Below are positions 1 to 11,299 of a DNA stretch of 64,000 bases, piece by piece. The number at the start of each line of letters is the position of its first letter. Position 1 is the stretch's first letter. The stretch covers positions 294,501-358,500 of the forward strand of contig CAUJNA010003101.1 of assembly GCA_963377175.1 (NCBI GenBank). Direction: 5' to 3'. The notes below the pieces were generated by a model. It saw only the letters and a list, made by a program, of their open reading frames with translations. It ran no database searches and had not been told where the DNA came from. This stretch comes from Effrenium voratum. Taxonomy: Eukaryota > Sar > Dinophyceae > Suessiales > Symbiodiniaceae. Position numbers and translations under genes: made by a program.

Positions 1-75
1 TGCTGCGTGACCGTGCGACTGCGTCCTGGGGCTGAGGGGGATGCCTCTTACTGCGTGACCGTGCGACTGCGCGCT

Positions 76-446
76 GGTGGTGATGGTGTTGTTGGTAGTG
101 ATGATGACGATGTTGATGATGCTGGTCATGATGATGATGATGATGATGTTGACGATGTTGTTGATGATGATGATGATGACGGTGATGATATTGATGATGA
201 TGGTGATGAGGATGTCGATGGCGATGACTTTGACGATGTCGATGATTATGGTGATGTCGACGTGGATGTTGATAATGGTGATGATGTTTGATGATGATGG
301 TGATGATGAAGATGTTGGTGGTGATGTTGATGATGGTGATGATGATGATGGTGTTGATGTTGATGATGGTGATGTTGTTGGTAGTCATGATGACGATGTT
401 GATGTTGATGTTGATGTTGACGGTGATGATGATGATGATGATGTCG
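76..446. repeat. GAT/GTT trinucleotide array
   Basis: Imperfect (GAT)n with GTT, GGT and GAC variants over about 370 bp. The forward frame reads as an Asp-rich tract and the reverse frame as a His-rich tract, but both stay open only because the repeat lacks stop triplets. A block near 80-125 (ggtgatggtgttgttggtag) recurs in variant form near 367-405, so the array contains an internal duplication about 285 bp apart. I do not call a protein here. Confidence 0.9.
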
Positions 447-780
447 CTTTGCCTTGTGCTTTGCTTTCCCGGGTCTACAGTTGACGAATATCTCCCAAAA
501 CCACGGCGCCACCCCGGTGCTACACATGCATCGTGGTGCGTGTTCGTGCGCCTCATCGTGGTGTGCATGGACACTTGGAAAAAATGGCCGTGCTGCTGTA
601 AATCACATACACTTGAGCAAAACCGCGTTCAAAAACGAGCCAAAACACGCGGTCAAAAACGACCACCTTCCCACAAGGAGCACCGCGTTCTGTGGATATC
701 GCCTGAGAGACTGTTTTTTTCTTTTTCGGGGACTTGTTGCCGCCACGAACAGTTGCGGTGCACCGCAAAGGCTGATGTGC
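447..780. other. Non-coding stretch, nothing recognised
   Basis: Mixed-composition sequence between the trinucleotide array and the GC-rich block. Short open frames exist on both strands, but none has a recognisable motif or a convincing splice-bounded exon. Confidence 0.5.
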
Positions 781-1760
781 CGATGGGGTGCCGGGCTCGG
801 CCCGCGTAGAATTTCGGCTTGCTCGCTAGTTGGCCTTTTGCTAGGCTCGGCAAACGGCCTGAGGCCCGCGGCGCCCGGAGCCGCGCCAAGCGATCAACCA
901 AGCTGCGCGCTTGAGGGGTCCACCGCCCGCCCGTCTCGCACGCAAGACCGACCAGCCGCTGCGGCACCGCGCCACCTTGCGGCGCAAGGCTGTCGCTATG
1001 GCCGCGCCGTCCTCATCGGCCGCGCGTGGTTGCGGTCGGCCGTCGCAACGAAGCGGAACAACGAGGCTGGCGTCGCCGCGCAGCACATCGCCTAAGCTGA
1101 GGGACGATCCTGCCGCTTGACTGCGACTTGTGCTGGATGAAACTGACGCTTCAAATTCTTGGCGCGTGCCTAGCAAAAGCGGCAGCCCCGCCCTCTTTTT
1201 TGTTCTTCTCTCAGCCCCCTCGAGTGAAATGTCACTCAAAGCATCCTGCGCCAAACGCGCGGCAGGCAAGGCTAGCCAACGGCGACACAAGCACTTCGCC
1301 GCCACACCGGCTGGGCGCAATGGGCAGTGGCAGCCGCATCCGGCGCCTCAGGCGTCAACGTGGTGGACGCATCAGCCGGGATGGCCGTCATGGCCGTCAG
1401 CATGTCCCCAAGTCCGGGGCTTAGCTGCTAAGCCTTGGTCAACGCTCGCCAGCGCGAGCACGTGCTCGAGCGGCGGCCCCTCCTCGCCGCGTACGGCGCG
1501 GGCGGAAGGCCTAGCAACGACCCCGCCAGCGCTGACTGGACGGCGACAGAGGCGAGGTCAGCGACAAGCTTGAACCTCGCTAGCGAGAACGCCAAGGCGG
1601 TGCGCGTAGGCACCGAGTTTGCGTTGCTCTGCCGCACGCAACGCCGCGCAGTCGCAATCGGCGGGTCGCGCCTGCACCCGGCCCTCGCGCGGTTCAAGGG
1701 CGAGACGAGCGTGGCATCGTAACGCAACGCAAAGCCCGCAAGCCTAGCAGCAGCGAGGCG
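780..1760. other. GC- and CpG-rich block
   Basis: About 1 kb that is clearly richer in G+C and in CpG than its flanks, with many GCGC and CGCG runs. Several frames are open for 60-160 codons on both strands and are Ala/Arg-rich, as expected of random GC-rich DNA. No family motif is visible. It could be a degenerate transposon, a cluster of short exons, or an island of different origin; I cannot separate these by eye. Confidence 0.5.
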
Positions 1761-2358
1761 CGGGAGCTGGCGGCGCAGCACGGGAAGAGTCTCGGCCCAG
1801 GAAGCTCAGTAGGCCGCCGGAGTGAGGGCGCGGAGGCAATGCCGGTTTCAATGTCAGCGCGCGAATGACAGCAACTGCAAATTGCACTTGAAGCCGACCA
1901 AGAAGGTTTGCGATTCTGGAAGGCTGTGTCGGTTCGGATGCGGATGCTCGGGGTAATTTCGGACCTGCGTGCGACGAACAGCAACGCTGCTTGAAAGTCA
2001 TTTCGGCCCTTCCCGACTTGCAAGTTGCGTGGATGCAAGGCCCTCCAGATCGTTGCCCCCAGCCTCAGCAATGAGTTTGCCCATGCTCATGAAAACACAA
2101 GAATGTGTTAGTGTCTAGCCCTGACCTTGCCGAGCTTTTGCTTCCAACAAACGTGTATGGGACAACCTTCTGGGAAATTGTCTGATCTTTGTGCTGCCAT
2201 AGTTGCTTTGATTCCTGTGTCACCCAGTAGCTTGCCCGTGCCCAAGCAAACGCGCCAGACGGCGTGGAAAGTGAAAGCTGGCTAATTATGACCTCATCCG
2301 GCGGTCATCGCGCGGGCCGGCGCCCACATTCAAGTCCCAGACAAGGGTGCCTAGTGCG
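1761..2358. other. Intergenic, nothing recognised
   Basis: Composition falls back to the window average and no coding block, RNA gene or repeat was supported. Confidence 0.4.
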
Positions 2359-2560
2359 TTATGCCGGCAAAAGGCTTCCCAATTTTGCTGGCCATGAATG
2401 CCTAGGTCTGCCAACTTTTCGCTTGCCATCCGGCTGCAAATTCAGCAAGCGCCACACCCACCAATGTTCGGGTAGCGACTCAATGTCAGCAGTGCAATAC
2501 GAATATTTTACACAACATTTTAAGGCCCACGTCTGTACTCCAGATCTTTGACGAAGCTGC
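2359..2560 (-). mobile_element. LINE-type reverse transcriptase C-terminal tail fragment
   Basis: The minus-strand frame contains WRLLNLQPDGKRKVGRPRHS followed by W. This matches the G-K-R-x-x-G-R-P-x-x-x-W tail that follows the reverse transcriptase domain in many non-LTR retrotransposons. The upstream part of the same frame has no catalytic reverse transcriptase motif, so this is a short 5'-truncated or decayed copy. Identification rests on the tail motif alone. The element's 3' end and any target-site duplication were not located. Confidence 0.5.
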
Positions 2561-3021
2561 TCAAGCATTTCATATATGAGGAGTGTCATGCCAACGGTCT
2601 GCTTTTGTGGGGTCGTTCGCCAAATCGCTGTCGACACGACACTTGTGACGTTGTGTCTCTGACGGCAGCCCTCGGCAGCCCCTGTCTCGCTGCCGGCTCG
2701 AGATGGGATAGGGGCCACTAATCGATCCCGGCTCCGCAGGCAGTCTGCGACCATTGGGCCTGTGACGACCGACTAACAGTGACTAACTCTCGGATGCATG
2801 GCGGCTCAAGTCCGGACGTATTCCAAACTCGCGCCTAGCCATGGTGGAGCTGCGCTTCGTGGGTGCTATTGTAGATGTGGAAACAGCACGCAAATCAACA
2901 CATATGTGTCATCGAGGTAGGGCAACAAACACTCGTCCGTACGCAAATGGACGCACGCTAAACTTCTGTTGTTCGCAACGGCCTACTGTTGTTCTAGCAT
3001 ACTGACACGGAAGCAACACGG
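2561..3021. other. Intergenic, nothing recognised
   Basis: The frame from the LINE tail stays open to 2754, but beyond 2560 it has no motif. No other gene or repeat is supported. Confidence 0.4.
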
Positions 3022-3138
3022 CGTGACGCACAGGTGACATGAGGGCGGACATGGGGGGTGACACGCAAGTGACAAAGTGACGCAAGTGACACGGGGTGAC
3101 ACGCGAGTGACACGCAGGTGACACGCGGGTGACACGCT
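3022..3138. repeat. GTGACAC minisatellite
   Basis: About ten imperfect copies of a 10-11 bp unit, core gtgacacgcg/gtgacacgca, with shorter variants such as gtgacaaa and gtgacgcaa. The array is clean at its 3' end and degenerate at its 5' end. Confidence 0.85.
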
Positions 3139-3422
3139 AGTCGTTTGCTGCCCTTGCTCATCTGCCCATTGGTGCCTCGCACCAACATCAGACCATCATG
3201 ACCTGCTGTGGCTGGAACTTGCGTGAAAGGCGCTCGTTGCCCGCCTGCAGCGAGGTTGCCACCGTGGGCAGGGTGTCAGCCCAAGATGTGCACTGGGCTC
3301 AAACCAAGCCCGCTGAAGTTAGCCCGTCAGCGTTGCAAGTCAAGAAGCTGAAGGGCCTGTGCTGAGCTGCCTCTTGCAGAGCCAGTTACAGTTGTTGGAA
3401 CGGAGCGCTCCGCACATCAGCA

Positions 3423-3827
3423 GTGTCAGCCACGCCAACGAATAATTGCAGCAAGGCGGGGATGCGTGCAAACCCAACTAGACTCTGCGACGTCCAAAGC
3501 CCTTCAAGCCTGGTGGCTGGTTCGATGCCAACGGCATTCCAAGTGCGCATCGTCCTCCACGGAATGCCGGCGTGCGCGCAGCAAGCCGAGCAAGAACACC
3601 AAGGCATGCACTCCGAAGCACGTCTCTTTCGGGCGCACTTGAAAAACCAAATGAAAAGGCTGGTGGGCGCTGCCGGGCTGAAGGGTGTGCAGGTCAAGCA
3701 AGGCAAAGCAAGTCGGACGATTCGAACCAAGGCCGACACGACAATCCAGTCTAGACTGACGTGGCAGATTTCACACGCAAGCTGGCCTGCTTCATTTGTG
3801 AAAATCATTTGTTGCGAGATGTTTTGA
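3423..3827 (+). CDS. Possible ORF, unknown protein
   Basis: An open frame of 134 codons ending in a stop, rich in Gln, Lys, Arg and Ala in its second half (for example QQAEQEHQGMHSEARL). The composition is more protein-like than most frames here, but the opposite strand is also open over almost the same span and no motif is recognised. It could be a decayed gene or chance. Confidence 0.2.
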   Translation: MSATPTNNCSKAGMRANPTRLCDVQSPSSLVAGSMPTAFQVRIVLHGMPACAQQAEQEHQGMHSEARLFRAHLKNQMKRLVGAAGLKGVQVKQGKASRTIRTKADTTIQSRLTWQISHASWPASFVKIICCEMF

Positions 3828-4008
3828 GCGTATCATAGACAGACTGGATCTGCTGCACGCCTTTGCAAACCAGGATTCCTTTTGGCATGGGGCCGCCTCT
3901 GACATGTTGCTGAGATGCAACCGTTTGTGGATTCTCTACAAATCATGCAAAGCACATGAAAAGTGTATAAAGGCCATGACGAGTCTTCCGCACCTTTTGC
4001 TGGCAAGC

Positions 4009-4302
4009 TTCACACACACACACAAACACACAAACACCACAAACACCACAAACACATAAACCTCGCAGGCACACACACACACACACACACCCAACATACA
4101 CCTACACCTACACCTACAGCGCCCACATCCACACCCACAACCCACAACACACACACACACACCCGCACACACACACACACACAAACCACACCACACCACA
4201 CACCACACACCACACACCACACACTACACACCACACACCACACACCACACACCACACAACACACACCACACACCACACAACACACACACACACACACACA
4301 TG
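4009..4302. repeat. CA-rich microsatellite
   Basis: (CA)n interrupted by CAAACAC, CCTACA and CACCACA variants over about 290 bp. The Thr/His and Cys/Val frames across it are artefacts of the repeat. Confidence 0.95.
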
Positions 4303-5458
4303 TGTGTAACTGCGGGCATTGCCATCTACCGGTTTCCTGGCAGTCGGCCCATTGCTGTAGAAAGCCAAAGCTTCACACAGTTTGTTCCTCACAGCATTTG
4401 ACGAGCAAAGCGGCGAGAGGGTGAGAGAGCATCCGCTCTCGGCTGCTGCTTGCGCGTGCCAGGAATGTTTGTGCAACGCTTTACGCATGTCCAAGGGCTC
4501 TGGGTTTGGATGGGAAATGCAACTGGGTTTGGTTGCAACTGTGTTCGCGTTCTTGGCATATTCGTTGACTGCATGCTGTTGGAAGTGGACTTGTTGAAAC
4601 AAAACACAGTGACATCCAGTGATACGGCTGCCTGCGCAGTTCTGGAACGAGGCTGCAATGACGACGCTTCGGACTTCTGTGCGCGGAATGAGAATATGTT
4701 TTTGTGGCATGAGTGGAGCACAGCCCAAGCCGCTGTCGCGACTCATTCTTGCTTAAGGCATGCTGATCCAGAGCTCTTTCTGATTAGCTCGAAAACCCAG
4801 CGGACAAATAATACTCGTTTCATGCACGTGGGAGGCAGCGTTGAATTCGCGCGGATTCCCAAAATGCCTGCACAGGAGGGCCTCATTGACCTGCGCTCCA
4901 CACATTTTTCTCCTCGAGCCGAGAGCAGATTTCAGATCATTTCATGAATGCTCCCTAACGCTTCTCAAGGGCACGACAGCGAGGCCCGAAAGACGTCCAA
5001 GGAATAGCGCACTTGAGGACCATAGATCTCTCGAGAGCCAAGTTAAAACTTATGGGATGTCTTCAGCAAAGCGATCCTTGGCGAACTTCAACAAGGAAAA
5101 CTGGTGTCAAAGGGCCGTAACCACTTGCACAACACAAAAGGATTTGCAATCACTTCACCCTTCCACGCCACACGCACGGAACGTATTGGGAAAACTGTCT
5201 TCCTGGGGCGCGCCGCATGCTCCATACGAGCGGGTGGAAGGCGAAAGCGCTTTGGGACCGTGAGCTGCGTCCTATGAAAACTGGCGCAGGCTGCGCCGGT
5301 GTCGTTTCAAAAACTCACATGCAAAGGTGCAATGGCAGGACTGACACGGCGACCAAATATAAAGGCTGAAGCTTCCACTAAATCTGCTTTGCGCCCTTTG
5401 AAACAACTCATTGAACAGCAAAGTGTAAGGGACAGCTACGAAGCCTAAGCGCAGAATA
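4303..5458. other. Intergenic, nothing recognised
   Basis: A plus-strand frame at 4450-4947 is open for 165 codons but shows no motif and has no splice context. No feature is supported. Confidence 0.35.
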
Positions 5459-5597
5459 TCACGGCCTCTTCTGCAAAGCCCCTCTCATGCTCCCTCCTGC
5501 AAATTTCATGCATTTTTCAAGAGTTCCCTGCGCTTCTTCAGCCAAAACTTTGTCGCCTTGTCTTAGTGCCTCGCCATAGCCCAATAAAAAGTGGCAG
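5459..5597 (-). CDS. Putative terminal exon, unknown protein
   Basis: On the minus strand an acceptor (tacgacag) at 5598 precedes a frame reading HFLLGYGEALRQGDKVLAEE and then a helix-like, Lys/Glu/Ala-rich segment to a TGA at 5459. Codon use is gene-like and the block ends in a stop, as a last exon would. The family is not recognised. The frame is also open upstream of the acceptor, so the 5' boundary is uncertain. Confidence 0.4.
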
Positions 5598-8500
5598 CTG
5601 TCGTACAAACATTTGCGGGTGCCAGGGGTTCGAATCCAGCAAAACAAAACACATAGTGCCTGGCATCTGAGAATCTGCGCCTGATCCCTTGGCGCCCAAG
5701 CGCTGCAGTTAAACCAGTTTTGGGCATAAGTGTGGCGGTCATCCAACCCTTCAGAGGTCAAAAAAAAGACGGAGCAAAACAAACATATTTATACAAACAT
5801 TGGATATGGATAGCCCACATGTTCAATGTGGGTTCACGTTCGCAATGCACAACCCAACAACAAATGTCCCGTTGCTCTCTTGCGTGCACTATACCCTCTG
5901 ATTGTGATGAAATAGCCTGAGTTGTTGGTCATGCTGAGCTAACGTGTCCAACCAGAAGCCAACTGGTCAACATCTCAACTTGCAGGCTTTCCGGTTGTTT
6001 ATCATTTCAGCTGTGTACTGCTCACATAATCTCGGAATTCTAGTCATACATATTATGTAGCCCGGAGACAATTTGAATAGATGCTTGTTCAAACACTGCT
6101 CTTTGGATGACCTTGGCCCACTCACTTGATCTCTTTCTCGCTCACATCCACCAAAGCGAGGTGAGATTCGGCTCCCTGCGCAGCTTGCACAGACTGTCAA
6201 GTGTAGGCACTGTCAGCGCTAAGCTTTCCATCCAGCCGCGTTCTAAAACGAAATGCATCTTTCATGAACCCCTTGTAGATCATGAGGACTTACATTGCCG
6301 TGAAATTGTGAACCCCACCTCAGGTAGTGCCATCAGCACCCCCACACGCTGCGCAATCGCCTGGCCACACCCCCGAAACAACTTCGCGGTATGCATCTCG
6401 ATTAAGTGGTTGGGAAAACGGATTCCTGGCGGATGCGTGGCAACGCGGGTACAACTTTTTTTTGATTCTCAAATCACATATTGCCAATGGGAAGGCTTGG
6501 ACGAGGATCAAATTATGCCATGGGTGAGGCTGCCTGCCCCCAACCGCAGAACAAACCGACTGATTCAGGGCAGAACAATCAGACGCGCTGGTGAAAAGGC
6601 CGTGCCAAGTATTCAGACTCCAAACTGCCAGGCTGCATCTGACAAACACATTGAAAGATCGAACCTCTTTGCGGGGAATGCTCGTAGCATTCCTTGATCG
6701 AAAGGCGCATGGTTGTTAAAACTCCGCACTAGAGACTGCACCATCCATATTCACTCTTGGTAGTTGTGCAAGTGCCATGTGTCGCAGCGCATCGTTGATG
6801 CAAATGAAGCTCGAGGCTCAAGGTGTCTTCAATGTTGGGTGAACGCCTTCACACACACGAAGACATAATACTGAGCTTTCCAATGCTGCAGCCGACTCCC
6901 CTGTACATCCCAAGCTGTGCAACTTGCCTTGCCAACTTGCAATAAGACAAGCAAAGCGCGACGCAAATCGATAAGGTGCAATGGTGAAGCGAGCGTTTGG
7001 AGCTGAAATGGATTGCCAGCAGTGGGACTTATCACATGTGCAATCCCATGTTTCCACCCTGCAGCCACCAGGGGCGCACGGGGTGAGCTCGGATGGACTG
7101 CACGTACTCATGGCTGTTCCGTCTTGACCTGGCCAGCGAGCTTCTTGGTTGGCCACCGCCCTATTAGTTCCCAAGATTGAGAGCATGCCGCTGACTAAAC
7201 GTTGGATGCAAACCGTGTGGCATCCAAAGCTGCCAAACTATTGCTCTTACCTGGAAGGCCATGGTTTGCGGACGCAATCATGCAAAGTTGACCCGCTGCA
7301 GGGATCCGCATCGTCCAAAACGACCTCAGCAAACCGCAAACGACTAAATGCCAGGTCACGTCAGGACTATCAGCTGGCGTCACATCAGCGACATGACCAG
7401 ACTTGCTTGCTCCCCAAATGAGGGCGAGTGGGGGAAATCAACCATCCCCCGCACGATTCAACGACAATGCCCGGTACTGCGAGCGAGACGCTACAATTGA
7501 TCAACACATTTACTAGTTGTGAATTAGTGGCCGATTGTTCTTCCAAGAACTCCACTGCAGCTTTCGTGCGCGCGAAACTTGCTCGTGCATGCGAAACTTG
7601 CTCCAACAGCACTAGAACCAAAGTAGTGGTCTCAACCTTCTCAACGTTCAACAGTGTAGCAACATGAAGCGACAAAGATCTATTCCCAGGCTGTTTTGAG
7701 GGTGGTTGACAAAAGAGCACAATCGACCCCAACAATAACAACATCAGTCTTGGGGAGCAACTCCAAACGCTCTGGGCCCGGCCGTGCCACGAATAAGCTC
7801 AGCTCGGCTGCGTTGCTTTGGCCCATCCTGCCCGAGAAGGGTCCCAAGCTGGTCCAGGTGGACGAGCACGTTCAAAACAATTAGAGGCATCTTGAGATTC
7901 GCAATCTCAGTTGTTGCATTTAGACTATTTTTGGACCGTGAGTATTTGACTCCTCAAACCGCCCGACCAAATCCCTGCGAAAAGCGTTGGGCTAATACGT
8001 GCGCAGTGCGAATTGGCGATCATGTTCACCACTGCAAGTGCCAAACCGATGCAACATCGCAAACAAACACAAGCTAGCTCTCGAAACACTTAATTACATG
8101 CCGAAAGCCATGGACCATGCGAGCCCCGCCTGCAAAATGCCGCGGAAGTCGACACATCCCAGCTTTTGCCCAGTCACCGACAAGAGGTGAACGTGAGATT
8201 CCTGCCCAGGTCCCCATTTCAAGAGAGAAACCAGAACCGCCAGAACCTTCAAACTTGTGAGGTTCAGTATGCGGGGCACAAGCAAAGTTCGAAGTTCACA
8301 AACACCGACAGGAATCGGGTTGGTTGGACACAGCGACAGGTCGGAAGAAAAAGGATTGCCCCATCCCAACAAATATAGGAAGGTGCAATCACAAGTCAAG
8401 CGAAAATGGTGACTCATCAGAATGTACAATCATAAGTTTGACAAGCACATTTTCTCAGAGCCATGCCTTCCATGATGACCTAGCCAGGAAATCAATTCAA

Positions 8501-9975
8501 CAGCCCCACTCCCGCACCTCTGTCGAGCCAGTCACTATGTAGCGGCTATTGGCCAAGTACGCAGAGCGCCGATAACCTTGGCGGCGGGCGTTCATGTTCA
8601 TGGATCAGATTGATGGCGTCGTTTCTGATGTACTCTTTTGAGTGTGACTGACTCGCCTGGTGGAGGTCAGGCATGCGACGGTCGTCAGTATCATGCAATC
8701 ATGTGCCAAGTGCCCCCTTCTCTTGTAAATTGTTTGCGATTCTTGGTAGGCCCACTGAGCAAACGAAAGCCGGAAGAAGCAATACTGGACAGCTGGACAT
8801 CCAACAAGGAGCCATCGCTCTTTTGTGCTAAGTCTCCAGCGCTCCTTGTGGACCGGCGCACGAAGCAGCAACGGTGGGGATTGCTTCCAAGTTGCAACCT
8901 GCCAGGTTTCACATGAGCCAACCAGGCTGGGGGGGAGTTATGAATGGAGCGAACACAGGAAGCCAAAAGCTGGAAGGTCTGGCTTGGATAAGGCTCAACT
9001 CGAGCATTGCAAACTGCCCAATCAATAGGCTGGAGCAAGTGGACTTACTCAGTCTTTGACTGGACACATCTCGTGTATTCTGGCAAGGCTTGATCACCTT
9101 GACATGTAATTGCAGCTTCTTTCTGCCTTTCGACTGCAATTTTGAAAGTGGTTGTGGCTTGATTTGAAAGTCCGCGCGTGTGCAGTCGTAGTTCATGGCT
9201 GAACTTGTCAGAAGGGCGCCAAGGGCACCAAGTGTGAACTTCGAACCGCCATCCCATCTTCATACTTATTACAGACTTTGATCGGCTCAGCACTAAGGCC
9301 ACATAGTCCAGCGGCCGGGCCTCGTATTGAGTGATCCGAGTGTCCACCCCGCTGCACAAGAAATGCCTACGGGAGCAGCTGAGAAAGTGACATGTACATG
9401 CGGTTCCTACCGTATATTCATGCGGAAAATGCGTTGCATGATCTTTGCATGGCTGAAATATTTGAGTATTTGGAGCAAACGCAGAACGCCATCCGATTTT
9501 GCATATGTCAACAGGTGGTATTTTGAGGCACATCGAGGGTACTTTGTGACAAAATAACACGCGCTTGCAACACAATCATGTCGGGCAACTCTGAGCAAGG
9601 AAGTCCGACCCTCACTCACGCCACACAAAGGTTGGCTCAGCTGAGGGTTGTTTGTGGTCCGTTTGGGTTGGAGATGCTTGTTTCCAGGGCTGTTTGGGAT
9701 ACAGGCATCCAACCTTGTGGCCAAAGAAGAACTGACTCGACCACGCGTCAGCATACGGCTAGCGCCTTTTGAGGCTTGGCCACGGGGAGCAGTTTGTGGA
9801 GGCCCAGGGTACAAGGTTTGAGAGCTCCGGGAAGGTTAAGGGTGGGTTTCGGGTGGATTCGTGATGATGAGCAAAGGTCGGGACAGGCTTGGCTTGACCA
9901 TATAAGCAATCTGAAACTTGGGTCGCCCGCGCACTGCCATTCTGGATTGCAACTGGCGAACCCACGTGACCCGGC
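5598..9975. other. Long stretch without a supported gene
   Basis: Several frames of 60-196 codons are open (for example 6107-6697 plus, 7385-7744 minus), but they lack motifs and splice-bounded structure. A B-box-like ggttcgaatcc at about 5628-5638 has no matching tRNA fold around it. No RNA gene or strong repeat is seen. Confidence 0.35.
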
Positions 9976-10030
9976 CTGTCATCTGGCGAAAACGTGCACA
10001 TAACATTGTGCCCTCGGCGTGCATGGCCAT
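9976..10030 (-). CDS. WD40 repeat exon (third in order)
   Basis: The minus-strand frame reads RRGHNVMCTFSPDDR, which fits the GH...F-S-P-D opening of a WD40 repeat. A GC-type donor (gacag|gc) follows at 9975. It lies downstream of two further WD40 fragments on the same strand, which is the main reason to trust it. The 5' edge is approximate. Confidence 0.35.
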
Positions 10031-10087
10031 GCAGGCACAATAATATGTTGCAACGTTGGCCTGGTTTGGCCGGGACTTCTCAAAATT

Positions 10088-10135
10088 CAGATAGCTTCTC
10101 TCTCCTTCTCTCTTTCTGTCTCTCTTCCTCTCTTA
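10088..10135. repeat. CT-rich microsatellite
   Basis: Pyrimidine tract of tctctc and tttct units. Confidence 0.8.
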
Positions 10136-10284
10136 AACTGTCTTTGAAACATCTCTTTGCACTACTGTACTTGCACTGCAAGAACGGCAACTAGTGGGTG
10201 GCACAACAAACACCCAAACAATCATGAAACAAAGAAACACGCGAGCAAAGGAAACAGAAACAAAGCGATGGTGTAAACAAATTG

Positions 10285-10350
10285 CATGAATGCATGGATG
10301 GATGCCCGAGTGCGTGGATGCATGTCATGGATGCATGGATATCAGTGGCA
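10285..10350. repeat. Short ATGGATGC-type repeat
   Basis: Four to five imperfect copies of gcatggatg/gtggatgcatg. Confidence 0.6.
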
Positions 10351-10493
10351 TGAGAGATGTAAATGGACAAGCGGACGAGTAACTAGTGAGAGGGAGTCCT
10401 TTTGCCCTGTGCATCCCTGTCCGCTTGTACTTGGGCCACCGATGGACCAAAGGTCTCAAGCATGGACAGCGGGCTTATGAGCGGAACAGCTCC

Positions 10494-10604
10494 CCATTTA
10501 ACATCCTTGAGGAGCCGGCCATCTGTACGCAACGTCTTTGCGGCGTATTGGCTGCGCAAGGGCCGCCGAAGGTCCCAAATCTTACAGGTATGGTCGAAGG
10601 ATGC
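10494..10604 (-). CDS. WD40 repeat exon (second in order)
   Basis: After a clear acceptor (gatgccag) at 10605, the minus strand reads ASFDHTCKIWDLRRPLRSQ and continues open to about 10494. S-F-D-x-T-x-K-I-W-D-L-R is the canonical closing strand of a WD40 repeat (S-x-D-x-T-x-x-x-W-D). These propellers are scaffold proteins; the partner and complex cannot be told from one repeat. The donor is either a GA-type site at 10505 or lies further on. Plus-strand frames here are shadows. Confidence 0.5.
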
Positions 10605-11139
10605 CTGGCATCGCACACCATCACGGGCCAATCAAAAAAAGGTGAAGGCGGAACTTCATTGGCTCATGGCTCAGTGGACAAAAACAGTGCGCTGACTCCG
10701 AGCTCCGCTCCAAGCACAATTTCCAATCATGGCCAAATGTCAGGAAGCCTGCGCTATGACAGCTCCACACAGATGCAAGCAGGCCGGCAGTGCAGTAGCA
10801 AACATGTGGGGCGATTCGTTGCTGAATCTACCTGCAGGCTGCGCTATGTGCACACCCACACATGCTTGCTGCAATAGATCCTATACAGAATGAATCTGCA
10901 TGTGCGAAATGTGGGTCACAGTTCGAGATTGACTGGCTCCTAGGTTTCATCCACCACTCACTCATGCTCCAATATTTGGATATGACACAGTCAGCTCAAA
11001 GGACCGGAACATGCGCAATCCCAATGTTTATCTTGCAAGCGAGCTGCTAATATTGATGAAGTGCTCGTGGACCCCTGCTCCTCTGCTTAAGACCATTCCA
11101 GTCCTTAGAACTCCAGATCCTTCCCTCAAGGAAGTCAAC

Positions 11140-11297
11140 GCCCTGGGGATGAGGCAGTTTATGCGACGTAGTCTTCGAGTACCACTGCCCCGTCGTTTGC
11201 TCATGGATGTGGCACTGAGGGCTGGGCTCGATGTCAAACACGCAAATCGAGGACGAAATGCCAGAAGCCAGGAGAAAGTTGTCAGAGCAATTGACAC
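11140..11297 (-). CDS. WD40 repeat exon (first in order)
   Basis: The minus-strand frame reads VNCSDNFLLASGISSSICVF followed by DIE. This matches the 'L-L-A-S-G-S-x-D-x-x-I-x-V-W-D-I' segment of a WD40 repeat with F in place of W. The acceptor is ccaag|gt at 11298. The 3' end is uncertain because the frame remains open. It lies 5' of the other two WD40 fragments, consistent with one multi-exon gene. A 234-codon plus-strand frame (11011-11715) overlaps it and shows no motif. Confidence 0.4.
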
Positions 11298-11299
11298 CT

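Noticed and set aside
7..484. Poly-Asp and poly-His frames
   Set aside because: Translation of the GAT array; the flanks carry no coding signal.
5626..5640. ggttcgaatcc B-box as part of a tRNA gene
   Set aside because: No D-arm at the right distance and the T-stem does not pair.
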